NCBI GenBank assembly: GCA_905236085.1
Contig: CAJOOD010000023.1
Location: 1 to 15,730, forward strand
Length of the DNA: 15,730 nt
Direction: 5' to 3'
DNA from: an uncultured Bacilli bacterium
GTDB lineage: Bacteria > Bacillota_I > Bacilli_A > RFN20 > CAG-826
The position numbers and the translations under genes are program-made. Below are positions 15,382 through 15,730 of this stretch, piece after piece. A model generated the notes under the pieces. It saw only the letters and a program-made list of their open reading frames with translations, searched no databases and was not told the origin of the DNA. The first letter of the stretch is position 1; each line of letters starts with the position of its first letter.

Positions 15382-15730
15382 TCGGTGACCACCACTGATT
15401 TTTCTTTATGCTTTAGTGAGCAAATAATAATACTTATAATGACCAACATGCTATATGGAATAACTTGCAATATGTTAATGATTTGACCTATAAATATGAA
15501 AAAACTATATGCCATAATAGCAAAAACTAAAAAACAATAAGAGATTAGTATTATTTTTTCGGAAATAAATATTTTGTATTTGGAATAAACATATAGTCCA
15601 AATAATGAAATTGTTTTGATTATCAAAGGTATTAACAAAAGCGAAAATAAAATAATTCCCACAAAACTAATTGAACCCAAAATAGAATCATAAATAATTG
15701 TTGCTGTTAATAATATGTTTGAAATTAATC
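15378..15730 (-). CDS. Hypothetical multi-pass membrane protein, partial at right edge
   Basis: The minus-strand frame stays open to the window end, so about 116 C-terminal residues are visible and the true start lies outside. A TTG at 15680 is in frame but the residues before it (ISNILLTATIIYDSI) continue a hydrophobic segment, so it is probably not the start. At least three long hydrophobic stretches are seen: around SFVGIILFSLLLIPLIIK, KIILISYCFLVFAIMAYSFF and YSMLVIISIIICSL, separated by short loops with Lys/Tyr. The C-terminus is short and charged (KHKEKSVVVTD), likely cytoplasmic. I recognise no family. Its last codons contain the typA terminator, and its TAG stop overlaps the typA TAA. 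Confidence 0.65.
   Translation of the reverse strand, partial: LISNILLTATIIYDSILGSISFVGIILFSLLLIPLIIKTISLFGLYVYSKYKIFISEKIILISYCFLVFAIMAYSFFIFIGQIINILQVIPYSMLVIISIIICSLKHKEKSVVVTD
15381..15407 (+). terminator. Intrinsic terminator of typA
   Basis: ATCGGTG (15381-15387), loop ACCAC, CACTGAT (15393-15399): a 7-bp stem with one G-U pair, followed directly by TTTTTCTTT. It starts on the last base of the typA stop codon and lies wholly within the final codons (KSVVVTD) of the convergent membrane gene. The best terminator candidate in the window. Confidence 0.8.

Noticed and set aside
1..15730. CRISPR arrays, insertion sequences, tRNA/rRNA genes, phage or defence genes
   Set aside because: None seen: no regularly spaced repeats, no transposase or integrase motifs, and all gaps are under 140 bp and hold only regulatory-type sequence.
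1..15730. Apparent excess of CGCG tetramers in an AT-rich sequence
   Set aside because: Rough counting gives only a modest excess over chance, mostly inside Ala and Arg codons; no positional pattern.

Overview
The window is AT-rich (roughly one third G+C by eye), densely coding chromosomal DNA from a low-GC Gram-positive bacterium. The gene content and order (prfA-prmC-tsaC-rpiB; dnaX-ybaB-recR-tmk-holB-ricT-rsmI; a YfhO-type membrane protein; typA) point to Bacillota, class Bacilli. Very tight packing, the absence of several genes that Bacillus keeps in the dnaX-rsmI cluster, and stop codons that are only TAA or TAG suggest a streamlined lineage near the Erysipelotrichia/RF39/Mollicutes-type groups. 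That placement is inference. The standard code is in use: every in-frame Trp is TGG.

Layout. (1) Minus strand, 1-4202, one transcription direction: prfA (release factor 1), prmC (methylates the RF1 GGQ glutamine), tsaC (t6A tRNA modification), rpiB (pentose phosphate isomerase), then the competence helicase gene comFA and the first codons of what looks like comFC, which runs off the left edge. A hairpin with a U-tract lies between rpiB and comFA. (2) A 136-bp divergent promoter region, 4203-4338. (3) Plus strand, 4339-10386: dnaX, ybaB, recR, tmk, holB, ricT, rsmI, with gaps of 0-9 bp or short overlaps. (4) Minus strand, 10383-13448: one 1021-residue YfhO-family membrane protein whose stop shares the palindrome CTAG with the rsmI stop. 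(5) A 97-bp divergent region, 13449-13545. (6) typA/bipA, 13546-15381, with a clear intrinsic terminator just after it that is also the 3' coding end of a convergent membrane-protein gene running off the right edge.

How the genes work together. The left operon couples translation termination (RF1 and its methylase) with tRNA modification, and carries ComF DNA-uptake genes at its end. The central operon joins the clamp loader (DnaX tau/gamma and delta-prime), recombinational repair (RecR and its usual neighbour YbaB), dTMP supply (Tmk), RNA-decay/tRNA-maturation factor RicT and 16S rRNA methylation (RsmI). YfhO and TypA add envelope polymer glycosylation and ribosome-associated stress/assembly functions.

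I see no mobile element, CRISPR array, RNA gene, toxin-antitoxin or defence locus, and no evidence of a new multi-gene system. The points worth a second look are regulatory and architectural: SD-poor, very short predicted leaders at the heads of transcription units; shared or overlapping stops and a terminator inside a coding sequence; the comFA start/hairpin problem and a TTG-started overlapping comFC; zero TGA stops in 15 genes; and a possible slippage site in the dnaX linker.
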